Shown in pieces: positions 36,066 through 48,720 of a stretch of DNA of 64,000 nucleotides; the stretch's first letter is position 1, and the number at the start of each line of letters is the position of its first letter. Below the pieces are notes generated by a model. The model searched no databases and was not told where the DNA came from. It saw only the letters and a program-made list of their open reading frames with translations. Source of the stretch: Hetaerina americana (lineage: Eukaryota; Arthropoda; Insecta; Odonata; Calopterygidae). Both the position numbers and the translations under genes were made by a program. The stretch spans positions 64,869,677 through 64,933,676 of the forward strand of contig JAKTNV010000009.1 in the NCBI GenBank assembly GCA_022747635.1, read 5' to 3'.

Positions 36066-36429
36066 GGACTAAAACGTCCCTATTTTGAACAAATAGTATT
36101 TCATGAAATAAACATGTCCTCAAATCGGGATCAAGGTAAAGCAAGATAGCCATGTTCCTAATAAATATACTTTATTCACTGACACATAGTTAATAAATAC
36201 TAATAATATCCCGCTTTGAAAGAAGTTTTACTTAAAAAGCCAGAAAACTATATCACCGGAAAGCAGCCAATGAAACGTGGGGAACAAATACGTGTATACC
36301 AAATTGAAAAGTCATATCCATTAGTGATATGATTCTTCCTTGTAAGGATGAGATATGGGCCATTGATGTTTTGAAACCATAATGTCCCCATTAGGGGACA
36401 ACAACAAAAACGAGAACTGCGCATTCTTC

Positions 36430-36725
36430 TTTAAATAAACCCTAACAAGCCGATCGAAACGTCACGGGGTAGATGGAGGAGGACGAGGTCACCACAAACT
36501 TCGCCTTAATGACCTCAGTGGGTAGGGAAGGGTGAGCGGCGAGAAACCGAGAAGGGGGTGGGAGGCAGAAGGGTCCTCGAGGGCGTCACGGCCGAAATCA
36601 GACGGACATATTTTCCCTCGCCGGTGCACGCGTGGAGGAATTAGAGAGCACGAGAGGGGCGTTGCCACTGGAGTAGCGGTTATTAAAACTGGAAGTAGAC
36701 CCACAACTAAGCCCATATAAGACAA
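36430..36725. other. GC-rich patch, no gene recognised
   Basis: A modest CG-rich island with 62-78-codon frames on both strands and no recognisable motif. Confidence 0.3.
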
Positions 36726-37573
36726 GTGGCACCTAGTATTTTACCTTACGTTGAACATTAGTGCTTACAAATGAATGCTCCGCATAATCCAGACCAAAAC
36801 GTAATTTACACGAAGAAACTGATTTTGCGAACTCCACAAATGTAAATTGTCATTAGAATTTTACAATTCCATTTTTGAGGCAGCAGAGTTGCACATTGCA
36901 TATTACAATCGAATTTAAGCATACCAACTGGGTCAACTTAAAATGTCATACAGCTCATAGCGATTAAAACGTTTCTAAATACTCCTCCGACACTTTCCCG
37001 CGAGTCAAATTGAAAGATCTATCGGATCGGATTGGACACGCGGGCGGGTCTAAAGAGACTGGTGCGTAATTAGGGGTCCACAGAATTTGTAGAGAGTGGA
37101 TTACGTGTGACGAGAAACCTGGCGTCGTCATTAGACTACCCCAAACACAGAAACGAGAAGAGACCCCGAGTTTAATGTCCCATCCGAAGAGAGAGTGACC
37201 TTAACAACTCTCCACACGACACCCTTAAAGTAACCGGATTACCGTTGACGGATCCCCCACTTCTGTAATTAGAAACCGGAATTACAGCTTTTGAATCCAG
37301 TTTATGGTGGACAGAAAGGAGGTGTTTTCGATTTCCAGGTTTTTTCTCGATGTTTTAGAAGAACAATTCCATCAAATATAAAAGTGTTCTTTTTACGGCG
37401 AAAAAAACTTTCCGGGAGGTTTTGAGAAGTAATATGCAAATGCTATTCACCGTTCTCATTTTTGGGAACAAACTTTTTGCAGTAAAAATACCGCATATTA
37501 TATTTTAAACTTGGTGAATTATAATTAAAACGATGAAGCACAAAGTAATTTCCTTATTATTGCCCAATATTAT
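36725..37573. other. No gene recognised
   Basis: AT-rich to mixed sequence without a supportable feature. Confidence 0.45.
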
Positions 37574-37584
37574 TCGAGTCACAA

Positions 37585-37871
37585 GGGGATCGAGATGGTG
37601 CGGGGGCTAACATACTGGCTTCGCGCGGGTTCAAATCCCGGCGATGTTGAATATTTTTCAGTGGTATTTCATTCCATACTTGAGGTGCTTTGTGGAGGGC
37701 ACTTAAAGTAAGTACGCCGTCCGTCGGATGGGACGTTTAACTGCGGACCCCTCGTAAAGAGTAGGCTAATGCCGACGCCGGGTTTCTCTCCACCCTTCAT
37801 CCTTTCCTGTCCATTCCCTATGGCGCAAATGACCTCAGCTGTCGGTCGCCTCCCCTAAAAACTACTACTAC
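37585..37871 (+). mobile_element. tRNA-derived SINE, family 1, complete copy with TSD
   Basis: The head reads GGGGATCGAGATGGTGCGGG and carries an intact B box, GGGTTCAAATCCCGG (37627-37640 region). The body includes TATTTTTCAGTGGTATTTC, GGTGCTTTGTGGAGGGCACT, CGTCCGTCGGATGGGACGTT and a (CTA)n tail. An 11-bp duplication TCGAGTCACAA flanks it (37574-37584 and 37872-37882). Compared with 22177-22441 it has a complete tRNA-like region but a 10-bp deletion after GCGGACCCC. It is the best full-length reference for the family in this window. Confidence 0.9.
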
Positions 37872-38359
37872 TCGAGTCACAAGGTATGAAGCATCCATTA
37901 TAATGGGTTTTACTGCCAGACTGTAGGTTATTATTAAGGTTTTTTCCAATCCCAGTTTCAATGATTGAAGCATCGCTGAAAAAAATACAATAGTCTTTGG
38001 GCTGAAAAATACCTCCACGAAGAAAAATACAGAATTTCACTCACGTACTCCATTAAAACGATCACATTGTGATGGTTAATGGCAATTATAAATAAGCACT
38101 ATTGGATCCCCACCACTCAAGCCGTTCCTTGTGATGACGCAACAGGAGAACAGTGAGATCAATTAGATATATTATTGATGCTATAAATGTCATCCTTACT
38201 ATCGTTTTCTCTGTTCTAATGCTCGCTCTAAGCATTAAAGATACTAATTGCGAGCGATAATAGAATATTAATAACAACTACACATCTGCGACCACTGGCA
38301 ACCGCACCAATGCTAATCCTTCGTCGACACGGAAATGCGACCTGTGCCGAGTGATCACG

Positions 38360-39115
38360 GAACCCTTGGAAAAAAAAGAACAAAGTTTATAAATAAAACA
38401 AAACGACACGGGTGAAGGGGGCGCGATCGGTAAACAACCCTACTGGCCGATTGATGAATATAAATAAGCATAAAAGACGGGGTTGGGGAGGTAGGACGAA
38501 AGGGGCGGGGCGCAATAAGAGATGTTTCCTGTGGAGGCAAGAAGGGGGCAGGGGGAGAGAGGAGACGGTGGGTGGAGAGGTGTGAGCAGGAAAGGGTTTC
38601 GTGAGTGAGGAGGGGGGGGGGTAGGGCTCGGCGGGGAACCCGTGAGAAGAGGACAGGCGGTATTGATCTGCGGCGGCAAGGAGAGGAGTGTGAAGGGAGG
38701 GAGGGCTGTGGGCGAGTGGGTAGGTGGGTGAGTGGGAGCGGTGAGTGGAGTGGGGCGAGAGGGGGAGGGGAGAAAGTGAGTGGGAGGGGTTGGGAAAAGG
38801 AGGGGGGCTGTGCCGGAGGAAGAGTGAGAGATAAGAGCGGGGGAGGCTGGGGACAGGCGGGACAATGGCCCTCGTTTCGGGCGAATTTGGGAACGCGATG
38901 TCCCCTTTAGGAGATTTGACCCACGAGAGAGGTTGTTCGGGAGGAGGGTGTAGGGATCGGGAGTGGGGGAGATGAAAGAGAGCCTTGCGAGACGCCTGCG
39001 AAGACAATGACGTCGTGGGTGAACAATGACGGGACATTCCTCACCGCACAGAGCAGAAGTCCTGCGATGTGTTGGATTGACAAATACGCAGGAAACGACC
39101 CGGAGTAGCAATTGC
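38360..39115. other. Large GC-rich purine-biased block with G-quadruplex motif
   Basis: From about 38470 to 38860 the plus strand is dominated by G and A. G-runs at 38710-38712, 38718-38720, 38726-38728 and 38734-38736 form a regular G-quadruplex pattern. Two overlapping minus-strand frames of more than 210 codons arise because stop codons are rare in this composition. They are Pro/Ser/His-rich without any domain, so I do not call a gene. Possible roles are a regulatory island or merely a skewed low-complexity tract. Confidence 0.45.
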
Positions 39116-39184
39116 GGGAGGATGCGGCTGCCGGAATCGGGACGATTTCTCTGCCAACGGAACGGGGGAAAAATGAGAAAAACG

Positions 39185-39310
39185 GAGTAGGTGGTGTTAC
39201 CGAAGGTAAGAGTTTCAACGTCTCAGCCGAAGGACGGTTAATGCACCTGGAGGGTCCTACGCCCACAGGTAATTTCACCGAAAAATTTCTCAAAACCCTT
39301 GGCATCTACT
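39185..39310 (-). mobile_element. Possible degenerate family 1 SINE relic
   Basis: On the minus strand TTTTTCGGTGAAATTACC is followed by CCAGGTGCATTAACCGTCC, CGGCTGAGACGTTGAAACTC. This mirrors TTTTTCAGTG, GAGGTGCTT, CCGTCCGTCGGATGGGACGTTTAACTGCGG-type order in family 1 copies. No tRNA-like head or tail survives. Likely an old relic, but chance cannot be excluded. Confidence 0.3.
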
Positions 39311-39544
39311 CCATCTCTCGAGGGCGAAAACGATCATGCAAGGGAATGTTTACATACCGTCGCGATAATGAAATGTCCATCGGGGAAGAGTGCATTATGA
39401 TAATGTCACGTAAATTTTCACATCAGAATATTAATCCGAAGCACTGTTGTCTTTTCCGTATTTACGTTAGTACGCAAGAAGTAACAAAACCTAAATTTGC
39501 ATATCAAAAGTGGACATGCAGTAATTTCAGAACTGAAAACTAGG

Positions 39545-42500
39545 GGCGGCCTTCGTAATTCTATTCGAAGAATTTTCACGGCATCAGCTTGGATTTTCGG
39601 AAAATGATCATTAAATGGAGCCGGAACTCATTAATTCAATCCATCTTTTTCGTTTATCAAAGCAGGAATAGTGTTTCACATATGCAATTTATCATACACA
39701 GCGTATTTTATTCCGCGAAAAATATTTTCAAACACTCGTTCACGGGTTCGTGAGACCAAAAAGATTATCAGGTACTCCTCGGAGGGGGAGATAAAAAAAG
39801 AAAGGGCCAAAAATGAAGTGAAATGAAATAAAAAAAACTAGGATATGACAAAATTAAAATTTACAGCAATTCACCTTTGAGGTAATTTTTCCCTAAACAC
39901 AATTTTAACTTTGATAAAAATGATTCGTAGGATTCCAATTTACTTGAATTGTTGCTGAAAGACACGATGTACACATCATAACCACCACATGCTAAACCGC
40001 ACTGATGATGACTAGGAAGCGAAAACAAACATGAATCAACTTTAACAGATTATGATGATCGGCAAGGTGCGCTGTGAGGAAAAGTGACGTATTTGCATCT
40101 TCTAATGAAGTACTTTAAATGTCTGTTTTGTATCCATGGATTAAAAAATGATTGACGTAACCTATGACTGCATTTGAATGCAATACTTAAGAGAGGCACA
40201 AAATCGAATGAAAATAAACTTGTCAAAGACATTAGTGGGCTATGATTAACTTTTAGATTCATCCGCCTAAGCCAAACCTGCAAGAATGCATTGCTAGTGT
40301 TACTTTTGAGTCATGAAATGTGATTATTTGGGTAAAACATTAGGGATGATTTATTCCAAAAAGTTGAATAAGCATCTCTTAACGTAAAAACAGGACAACG
40401 AAAGACCAGTGGTAGCAAAAAGCGTATTTTGAAACGATCCAAGAGCACATATGATTCGAAGATATAACAGCCTAATGAAAGAAAAATGTTGGTCATATTT
40501 TAATATTTAATGCTTCCGGATATTATCATAAGGATTTCTTAATTATTCGACTAGGTAGAATGTAAATGTTCTAGTTCAAATACACGCCTTTTATGATAAT
40601 TTATTGGTGCGCATGAGATTCAAATTGACTGAACAGGAATCATATAATATAATTTTAGAATAAAAGATTTGATGCAAATGGAATAACAATTAGGTTGCCA
40701 CCAAACCTATACCACACATGAGCTTAAATTTGATTTTGTTCTGTTCGAGTATTTTCTAATGCACACCATGGCGGGAAGCCCTTTGTCTCTGAGAAGTCAA
40801 CCTTGCGCGCTGAATAGAGTCGGATATAGCATGGGCGTATTGCACAACGAGTTTATTTACAATTCTTCGCCACTGACATGAAAGAGCCAAAAACGCTTAG
40901 CATTCCTCAAATAACAAATTATTGTTTTTTTGAGGAATTAATCCATGAAATATAAGAACTGGAAGAATGCCAATAAAGTTCCACGGCTGCCATGACAATC
41001 GACTTCCCTTGAATTTTTTTAAACCTTCAATCTTTGCTCCTGATATTATATTTGTATGAAATATTTCGAGTAAATCTATATTTGTAATTAAGGATCCGGG
41101 TAACGGGTACGCACTTCTACTTCACACGAACCAAGAGAGTTAACCTGTCAAACCGAACCAAGCGATTGAGTTTTTGACTGAGAACAGAAATAATCTCGAA
41201 GGAATTCAAGCACAGATCTCACATGACATGGTGACCTCTAAATCTAAAAAAAGCAACTGATCGGGACACTGGAGTACTCTTCAATTGACGGGAGTGACGA
41301 TGATGGAAAGAGACGAATACCGGTCTAAGAGGGAACAAGAGAGAGAAACGGACCACGGGGAGCAAACTGTGAGCTTTTTAAAGAAGGAAGAACCAGGCGC
41401 AGAGGGCAGTGACGTGAACCCGCGCATCAATCAGTAATGAACCATTCTATTCCTAGCGCTCCGAGATGAGGTAATTGCGAACGAGATGGAGTCACACGAA
41501 AAGTATCACCGAGAATCCGCAAAGGCTTTTACGAATTAAGTATATAGTCACGAAGGCAGAGCATTTCACCCTTCTCCAACCCAAGATACTTACTGCGCAC
41601 AAAAAAAAAGACTGAAAACATTATTTACCAGTAAATTACGTTGACCAAAAGCACTGAACAAATAACTTTTAGTCTTATATTGCCGTTACAAGTATTCATT
41701 TTACCAAGCGAGCCACGAGGAATGGAGCGTAATACTGAAATTAGAGATTTATGGCTAATGTTTCCAAAATGCACGTGGCTTTTTGCAAGTGGAACGCATG
41801 AAACAGTCCAAATGTCAACAAGTAGAACCAAAGATTGCACTTGAGACTGACCCTTAACCTTCAAAGATAAAAAAAACCACAAATAGCATAGTGTATTAAA
41901 GATGACGAAGAAACCACTAGGTTGGCATTCGAAATTACAACGTCCCACAACAAACACTAATAGGGTCAATTAGATCGACCCACTTTCCTGTTGACATTAG
42001 CCCAGGGGCCGAACTTAGAAATTATTAACAACCGACCATATCGGCGCTATTCAATAATCATTTCGAATGATATAATATTTATATTTATAATCTCTACTCT
42101 TCGAATAAAAACTCATGCCTGCACTACAATAGGTTTGACTGAAATCCTCAAGTGAGAGCTTTCATGATGTTGAAGAGTAAACCAAACGAAAAGCGTTCGA
42201 ATATTACCATTTAACGAAAATCAACAGAGTGAAAAGTCAAGGGAGTAGAGAAGACACTGAACTTTTTACGGTGAAATAATATCATTACTTTGCATTAGTT
42301 TTACTCTTGCGGAATCTTAAAATATAAAACAGATATCCCAGAAATATTTCGAGGAAAAAAACAATAAATACAACAAGAAAATTTCATCGAAGCTTGAAGT
42401 GTTAATGCGCATTATTGATAAGACGTATTCTGGTTCAATAAATATCTTGTTTGAACTTCGATGAAATGGAGGCAAAAAAACGTGTCGCAATAAATCATGT

Positions 42501-43540
42501 CATTTTAAATTATTCTTTAGTTTCGAGCAGGTTTGCGGAATTGAAATCCATACATGTATCCACTCTAAAAGGTAAATTTTTCCAGAAGTTATTTTTCTTT
42601 CTTCATAAGCTAATATTTTTAAGATGAAAGGTTTAAAGGAAGAGGTTTGAGAAAAAGGCTTCAATGACTACAAATATATAACCATAATCAGGCATTATTT
42701 GATTGAAATAATTAAAAAAACGAGCTGAATAGAAAAATTTCGACGCCTAGACATTTCGCACGATGCACAAACGTGTTTCTGCGTTGAATACCAGTTGTTA
42801 CCACTAGAGCATAGGTTCGGCTTAAGATTACTTGGCATCTTTCAAAAAACAGTAAAATATTTGAGAAAATGCGAGTAATAGATAATATGTTAAAATAATT
42901 ATAAAAAGTAATTAATTAGTTATTTGTGAAATCCAACGAATTATTAACGAACGACTTAAGTGAATTAGTATACTAAATTAAGAAGTTGTAATTGTTTTTC
43001 AACAATAATCTTATTGCCTAAGCAGTTAGCATTTTAAAGTGAAATTTAATTTTATTCATTCATGCTTCTTCAAGTATGCAGCCCTGATTTAAAATAAGCC
43101 AATTCATTCCATACTTCTCTAGGCTTGAAAAATGCGCTCTATTGTGGTAGAGGTCGAGGTCTCTATTGTGTGCATGCATATTCTTCTATTCCAGAGGCTT
43201 CTGTGCTCCTTGTCTCGAGAGTCTGAGACCACACCCACCCACCTATGACTTTCTTAATCTTTCCCATCCTCTCTAACAATTAATCCCTCCATGAAATTAC
43301 GTCAATATCTAGTCTGTAGTGTTTACTTCTGTACATTTTAGTCACCTAAAAAATAACTGTTAATCTATGTTAAGTTCTGAAACACAGGATTGAGATTTAA
43401 GAAATTCTCAATTTGAATGTAGACCCAATAAGCTGAAAAAATAGCCACTTACGAGGCTAGAACCGTGTGTAACGAGTAGTTGATAGAAAAGACGACTAAC
43501 AACTAATGCCACTTGTGCTGTTAGATAGAGGCAGATGCTT
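39545..43540. other. No gene recognised; AT-rich sequence
   Basis: The longest frame is 114 codons (41625-41969, minus) with no recognisable motif. No tRNA, SINE or transposon could be supported. Confidence 0.45.
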
Positions 43541-43549
43541 TGAAAGTGG

Positions 43550-43796
43550 TAAGATATACAGGGAATGGAGAAAGATTAGAGAGAAACCCGGTGTTAGCGT
43601 ACTCTAGGAGTAAAGCGCCATGGGGTCCCAAGTTTGACGTCTATGGTCGACATAACATACCTGAGGTGCTTCTCCAAGTGACACCCCAAAGTAAACAACG
43701 GGATTTCACTGAAAAATCCTCCCACCTCCGGGATTCGAACCCGAATAATCAGGTAAAAAGCGAATATAATAGCCACCACACCATTCCAATCCCCCA
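43550..43796 (-). mobile_element. tRNA-derived SINE, family 1, diverged copy
   Basis: On the minus strand the copy starts GGGGGATTGGAATGGTGTGG, has a good B box GGGTTCGAATCCCGG (43729-43743), then ATTTTTCAGTG, GAAGCACCTCAGG and GGGACCCCATGGCGC, and ends around the family word CCATTCCCTGT. The order matches copies 22177 and 37585, but the middle has diverged and the CTA tail is missing, so it is an older or truncated copy. No target duplication was seen. Confidence 0.65.
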
Positions 43797-43809
43797 TGCA
43801 TAAAAAATT

Positions 43810-44660
43810 GTTAAATATGACGCAAGGGCTAAACGTTACGCAAGTTGACGGTTTGTGGTTAGTTGTTCGGATTACGTTTTTCCATGCAATGATTAAGTTA
43901 TTAAGCAATATTAGAGATGTGAAATGGTGCTAAAAACTCGAAAAGGGAAAAAAATGATAACTGAATTCACACCTAGATTGCCTTCTTGAAAACTTTCACT
44001 AGAAAAAGTGATATTACGATTTCATGATGTTTTCATGAGGGCGGCTTTCTAGACACCGACCTTCTGAAATACTCTTTCCAGACTTTCCTGGAGCTGGAAG
44101 TAAGTGCTAATACTACTCGCAAATTTTGCAAAATACTACTCGCAAGCATGTAAAATCTACAGTTGTGTCATAAACATAGTCAACTTTGTAATCGCCTTTC
44201 AAGTTTTGTTGCGTTTTGAGTATTTCGTTACTCAAAGTTGTTCTTGCGTTGCAGTGCAAGACCCAGAAGCGAGATAATGCCCACTTTTATTCCGTCTCCT
44301 AATGCAACACTATATATATTTTAAGAGAAGTTAGGCTAAAAATGACTCCTTTATGGATCTTAAAACTCGAAAGTCAACTCAGCGCCTAATGATTGTATCA
44401 ATACTATTTTAATCTAATGATTATTATAAAATTCTACGATCAACGATGAAATTCGTATCATTATAATAGTTAACGAAGGAAAGTAAGCAAAACGGAACGA
44501 CTTAACTCGTATACATATAAATCCTCTCCCTTCTCCCACCACCGTAATTTACAATTCTCGCGCGAGTTTCATCTGTATTCTAAGTCTAAAGCTTGTCACG
44601 CCTGGGCCACCCAATCATTTAAATTGCCACACTATGAGTTGCTGAAAAGTCAGAAAATAT
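43810..44660. other. No gene recognised
   Basis: AT-rich. A 13-base word AATACTACTCGCA is repeated near 44110 and 44135. Nothing else supported. Confidence 0.4.
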
Positions 44661-44669
44661 GGTTTAGGA

Positions 44670-45230
44670 AACGTCACACTCCTCGCGTCCCCGCGACATG
44701 GCTAAACGGATGTGGGTCGTCTGATGGACACGTCAAATGGAAAGCTGTCTCTCCAAAAATGGAAGAGCCGCGGAAATCTATTTTGGCACCTCTGAACCGC
44801 ACAGCACTCGATCTTACACTCACACTACACGTCGTTAGGAAAAGGTAAACAAAACACCAGTGAGACGGAAGGAAAACAATAGTCGAGTCGAGCGAGGGAG
44901 ACGGAATAGTGATGTGGGGGAGGAGGGGATGATGGCGGCAGGGTATCAGACGAAGGGGTGCAATGGGGCTAAAAGTCTTCCGAAGTGGGCGTGGGAGAAG
45001 GGGACGAAAGAAATGCGCCGATTCCAAGAAATGGACGCGAGAGGAAGGACGGGTCCCTATCGATTGCAAATGGGTGTGGAAAGTTGAGGGGACGGGAGAG
45101 AGGCGGGAGGTGTGGGGTCGAGAGATAGCCGCGGAGGGAGTGGGCGGTGACGGAAAGACTCCCCGGGCGCGAGATGGGCGGCTGAGCGAAGGAAGGCCAC
45201 CGGAGGGAATGATGGTAATGCCCGATCCAG
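44670..45230. other. GC-rich block, no gene recognised
   Basis: Purine-biased on the plus strand at 44870-45190. A 216-codon minus-strand frame spans it, rich in Pro/Ser/Arg and without a domain; it is probably a composition effect. CG dinucleotides are frequent. Confidence 0.4.
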
Positions 45231-45319
45231 TAAGTGGTACATCATTTTTAGTGCACCGTAGTAAACGACCAATATATCTCGGGCATTTGGGCCCTTCAAA
45301 TAAAGGTAGAGATTGATGA

Positions 45320-47690
45320 ATCAAACGTTATTAAAGGAGAGCCGCAAAATAAGCAGATGCATTAGATGCTATAAATTAATATAGAAGGATATGTACTGCA
45401 TAGGCCACACGCTTAAATTATAAATAATTAGTTTAAACACGTACTATTCTCAATTTTCCCTAACTTGAGCTCCCTTTAAAATAAATTGAGATTTCATTAC
45501 GAGGTGTGTAGAAAGAAACAGATGACAAAAATTCAGGTTAACATTCATGTCGCATATTTACAGGAAAAATGGACTTATAACCCTGGTTAAAAGCACAAAA
45601 ATTGAAAGATTTATGTTAACAGAGCAACACATGAAATATGATTTGGCAAAAGGAAATTAAGTGACCCTAAGATATTAATTAACTCAGCAGCCAGATATTC
45701 CAAAATATGGTATTGAAATGAAAGGAGATTGGTCGGAGATTGATTAAAAATGTTTGATAAGTTAAACTATCTCGATTCCGATTCATACCTTCCTCAAAAC
45801 CTCTAAATCGTAAAAAAAGATCTTCCCAAGTGCCAACGTCATCGTGAATACGGAAAAAGTCTTGCAGCTGAGTAGATGGATTCTTCTGGGCTGCTGGAAG
45901 CGTGGGCGATGAAAACTAATGGCAAAAGACTTACAAAAAATGAATCCAATCATCGAAAATTCTCCCGGAGTAAATAAGTCCTTCGTACCTGAAACTAACG
46001 ATCCGATTTTAAAAAAGCCACTGAATCAGGTCAAAGTTATTAAAAAAATGTTTATGTGAAAACTAAACTGTTAATTGGTGTTTCTCCAAAACTGCTTCTA
46101 CGAGAATTTCATTCTTTTCAAATTGTATATCAAATTCCCTCATTCATCTCCAAATCTAATCAAATTTGGAAATGTGATTAAACATTAAACCGGAATAGAG
46201 TAGAAAATATAAATCTATACAATTTATAAGTACAGGAAATAAGAAACAAAATAAAACTGGATAGTTGGGTCAATATACTTAAGGGTTCCTTTCCTCGAAT
46301 TTTCATTTTAAAATATATACCAATATTTTAATTTAAATAAATACAAAACCCACGCCATACTCGTAAAGATTTTGAAAATACGATATTATTAATTGGCAAA
46401 CTAAATAATCTTATTTTAGGACATGATATAGCGGTGACAAATGATCTATTATGGTAAATCACAAATTCGTTTTTCGTAACATTAAAGAGAAAACAATTAT
46501 AGTATCCATTATCGCCCTGGTAGTTTCATAATTTATATCTGCTGCATGCTTTATATTTAATTTCTTCCAAACAGATGCTTATGCAATGAGCAGACCGTCC
46601 ATAAAATGGATTACCTCGGTTTTTTCCTCATAATCCATCCGCAAACGGAAGTAATGCTGCGCATATCTGCAACATTCCCTAGCCCAAAGACTTCGGAAGG
46701 AGACATTAAGGCTTACAAAACACTAAGGCTTTGCCCCCAAACGTTAGGCCCTGAAGTTACAACCAACCACAACAGCGAGGAACGAAATCTTTTGCAAGAG
46801 CAGAGAGATGGGGAATGGCCGTCTTGCATCATTCACGGAGCACACTCCAAGCGGGAGGGAAATGATCCATGGCCTCCTGCCTCATACAACACGTCACAGA
46901 ACACTATCGACGAGAAGTCTGGACGGAGGAGGAGGCGCAAGAGAAAGAGAGAGAGATGCATTAAGACAGGTCAACACGGTTTTTAGAGCAGCATTGAAAA
47001 TAAGAGGGAGGAGAGGCCGACGCTGGCGCGGTAAATAAGTATTTTTTTAGAGGAGAAGTTACATGGACTCATTTGCGTAGGACGAAAATGCAGACGTATC
47101 ACGAAATGCTGAAGCTAAAGAGTCCGAGAGTAACGACTCAATCGAATTATAATGACTGTCTATCTGCCGGCAAAACGATGAGGTTTGGCAAGTTTATTTC
47201 ACTGAACTTTCTCTATCAACGCCCTAAACAGGTGAGCTACATCATACTTATGTTCCGACGCATAAGTATGTCGTGTTACAATGCAACTCACTTCGCAGTG
47301 TCGATAAATACTTCAATGGCGACAGTATGTTTATTACGGAAAAACTAAACAATTCCTGAAAAATACGCAGTTAATTTATTTAAGCAGTTATCGATTTCTC
47401 ATTCCTAGAAAGATTTAATTTTTTCTACATTCTGGACCAAGAGGAAAATTCAGTTCCTTCGCAGAGGCATACTTATAATTATCTTTAACATGGCTGTTGT
47501 ACTACGTAAATTGTGATTCTTCAGAAGAATGAATCGCCGACAACAAAATGCAAGGTTTATCAAGTTTTAGTCGCTTAAAATTTTCTCTCCCATGACTTGC
47601 AGTGGGGAAAAGGGGAAGGCAACCAAAATCCCTAGGAGATTGAGGAATAGAATCATAAGTATATCATCGAGGTGAAAACCAAAATGATAC
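45320..47690. other. No gene recognised; mostly AT-rich
   Basis: A 126-codon plus-strand frame at 46606-46986 ends in an Arg/Lys-rich stretch and matches nothing known to me. No repeats or RNA genes supported. Confidence 0.4.
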
Positions 47691-47739
47691 TGCGTGTCAC
47701 GAACGGAGACGCCTAAAATAATCAAGAAACACAAGTCGA

Positions 47740-48720
47740 ATCGGAGATATGAAGAGCGAAGTAGGTGGGAATGCCAACTCGAGGAACCGAGAGACAGTTA
47801 CTTGGCGCGCACATCGAGACGATTCGTGGGGACGAACGCAGGGAAGGAGACGAACTCGGGGAAAAAAATGAAAGAAGGCAAACAAACAAAAATGATGACG
47901 GGGAGGCCACGGATATGGCAAAGACGACAAGTCACGTACTTGCGCCTCTCCCACCGCATCACTCCCTCCACAGTCGGGCCTTCCACCTTCATCGCGATGA
48001 CACACTGGCAAAGGGGTTAGGGCGGCCGCCTCACTAAATGACTCGGGGATCAGGGGACGAGATAAAAAATGGGAGGCGAAGGAAGGGCGTGAAGGGGGGC
48101 GTTCGGGCAAGGTGGAGGGGGTCGTGGAGACGAGGAGTGGGGTGGGGGCGACGCGGAGAAGTGGTGCTGGAGGTCCGAGACGTGGCCGCAGGAGGAGGTC
48201 TGAGGAGTTGCGACGAGGGGGCAAGAGAGGACCAGGGAGGCGGGGCAGGGCAAATGCAACGGAGAGTGGGGGGACACAAATGGTTGCGGGGGAGGAGGGA
48301 GAGAGGATGGGAAGCCGCGGGCGGAGAGGAGACCGGTCGGAAATCACATTATTTTTCCCTCGACGCGAGGACACGTCGACAAGGCGTGTTCGTGTGTGCA
48401 AACACACACACACACCACGGGCGGAAGACCACACGGCGCGGGCGCACACGGAGCGAGCACACGGCTGCGATTGCGGTAATTACGGAGGCCGCCAGGCGCG
48501 GGGGCACACGAGGCAACAAGGTCACGCCATTCCAGTGATAACAGCCGTCCCGGGGACCGCGGGGGGACGGTATCTTTTTCCCGTTGAATTTTTCCGTGAA
48601 CATGTTGGTCGCGATATGCTGAAATAAAATGAAGTGGCACAACACCCAACGAGGGAATGAGGGATAAGGGGTCCCTCCTCACTCGGGAGAGTACCGGATC
48701 TCTCTTCCCGACGCCTCCTT
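47740..48720. other. Largest GC-rich block, purine-biased core
   Basis: About 1 kb of CG-rich DNA. The plus strand is purine-rich at 48040-48330. A short (AC)n run lies near 48401-48416. The 250-codon minus-strand frame (47697-48449), the longest open frame of the window, is Pro/Ser/Arg/Leu-rich with no motif, and frames on the opposite strand of 166 and 171 codons cover the same DNA. I read this as a CpG-type island or skewed low-complexity tract rather than a gene, though an unrecognised first exon with promoter cannot be excluded. Confidence 0.45.

Noticed and set aside
36452..36466. GATCGAAACGTC word resembling the end of a hammerhead
   Set aside because: No CUGANGA box or pairing stem II lies upstream.
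38387..39111. Two overlapping minus-strand frames over 210 codons
   Set aside because: Both frames are open because stop codons are rare in C/T-rich sequence. Their content is Pro/Ser/His low complexity.
44674..45324. 216-codon minus-strand open frame
   Set aside because: Pro/Ser-rich translation of a purine-skewed block, with an overlapping open frame on the other strand.
47697..48449. 250-codon minus-strand open frame, the longest in the window
   Set aside because: It lies in a purine-skewed GC-rich tract, is Pro/Ser/Arg/Leu-rich without any motif, and the opposite strand is also open for over 160 codons. Composition explains it.
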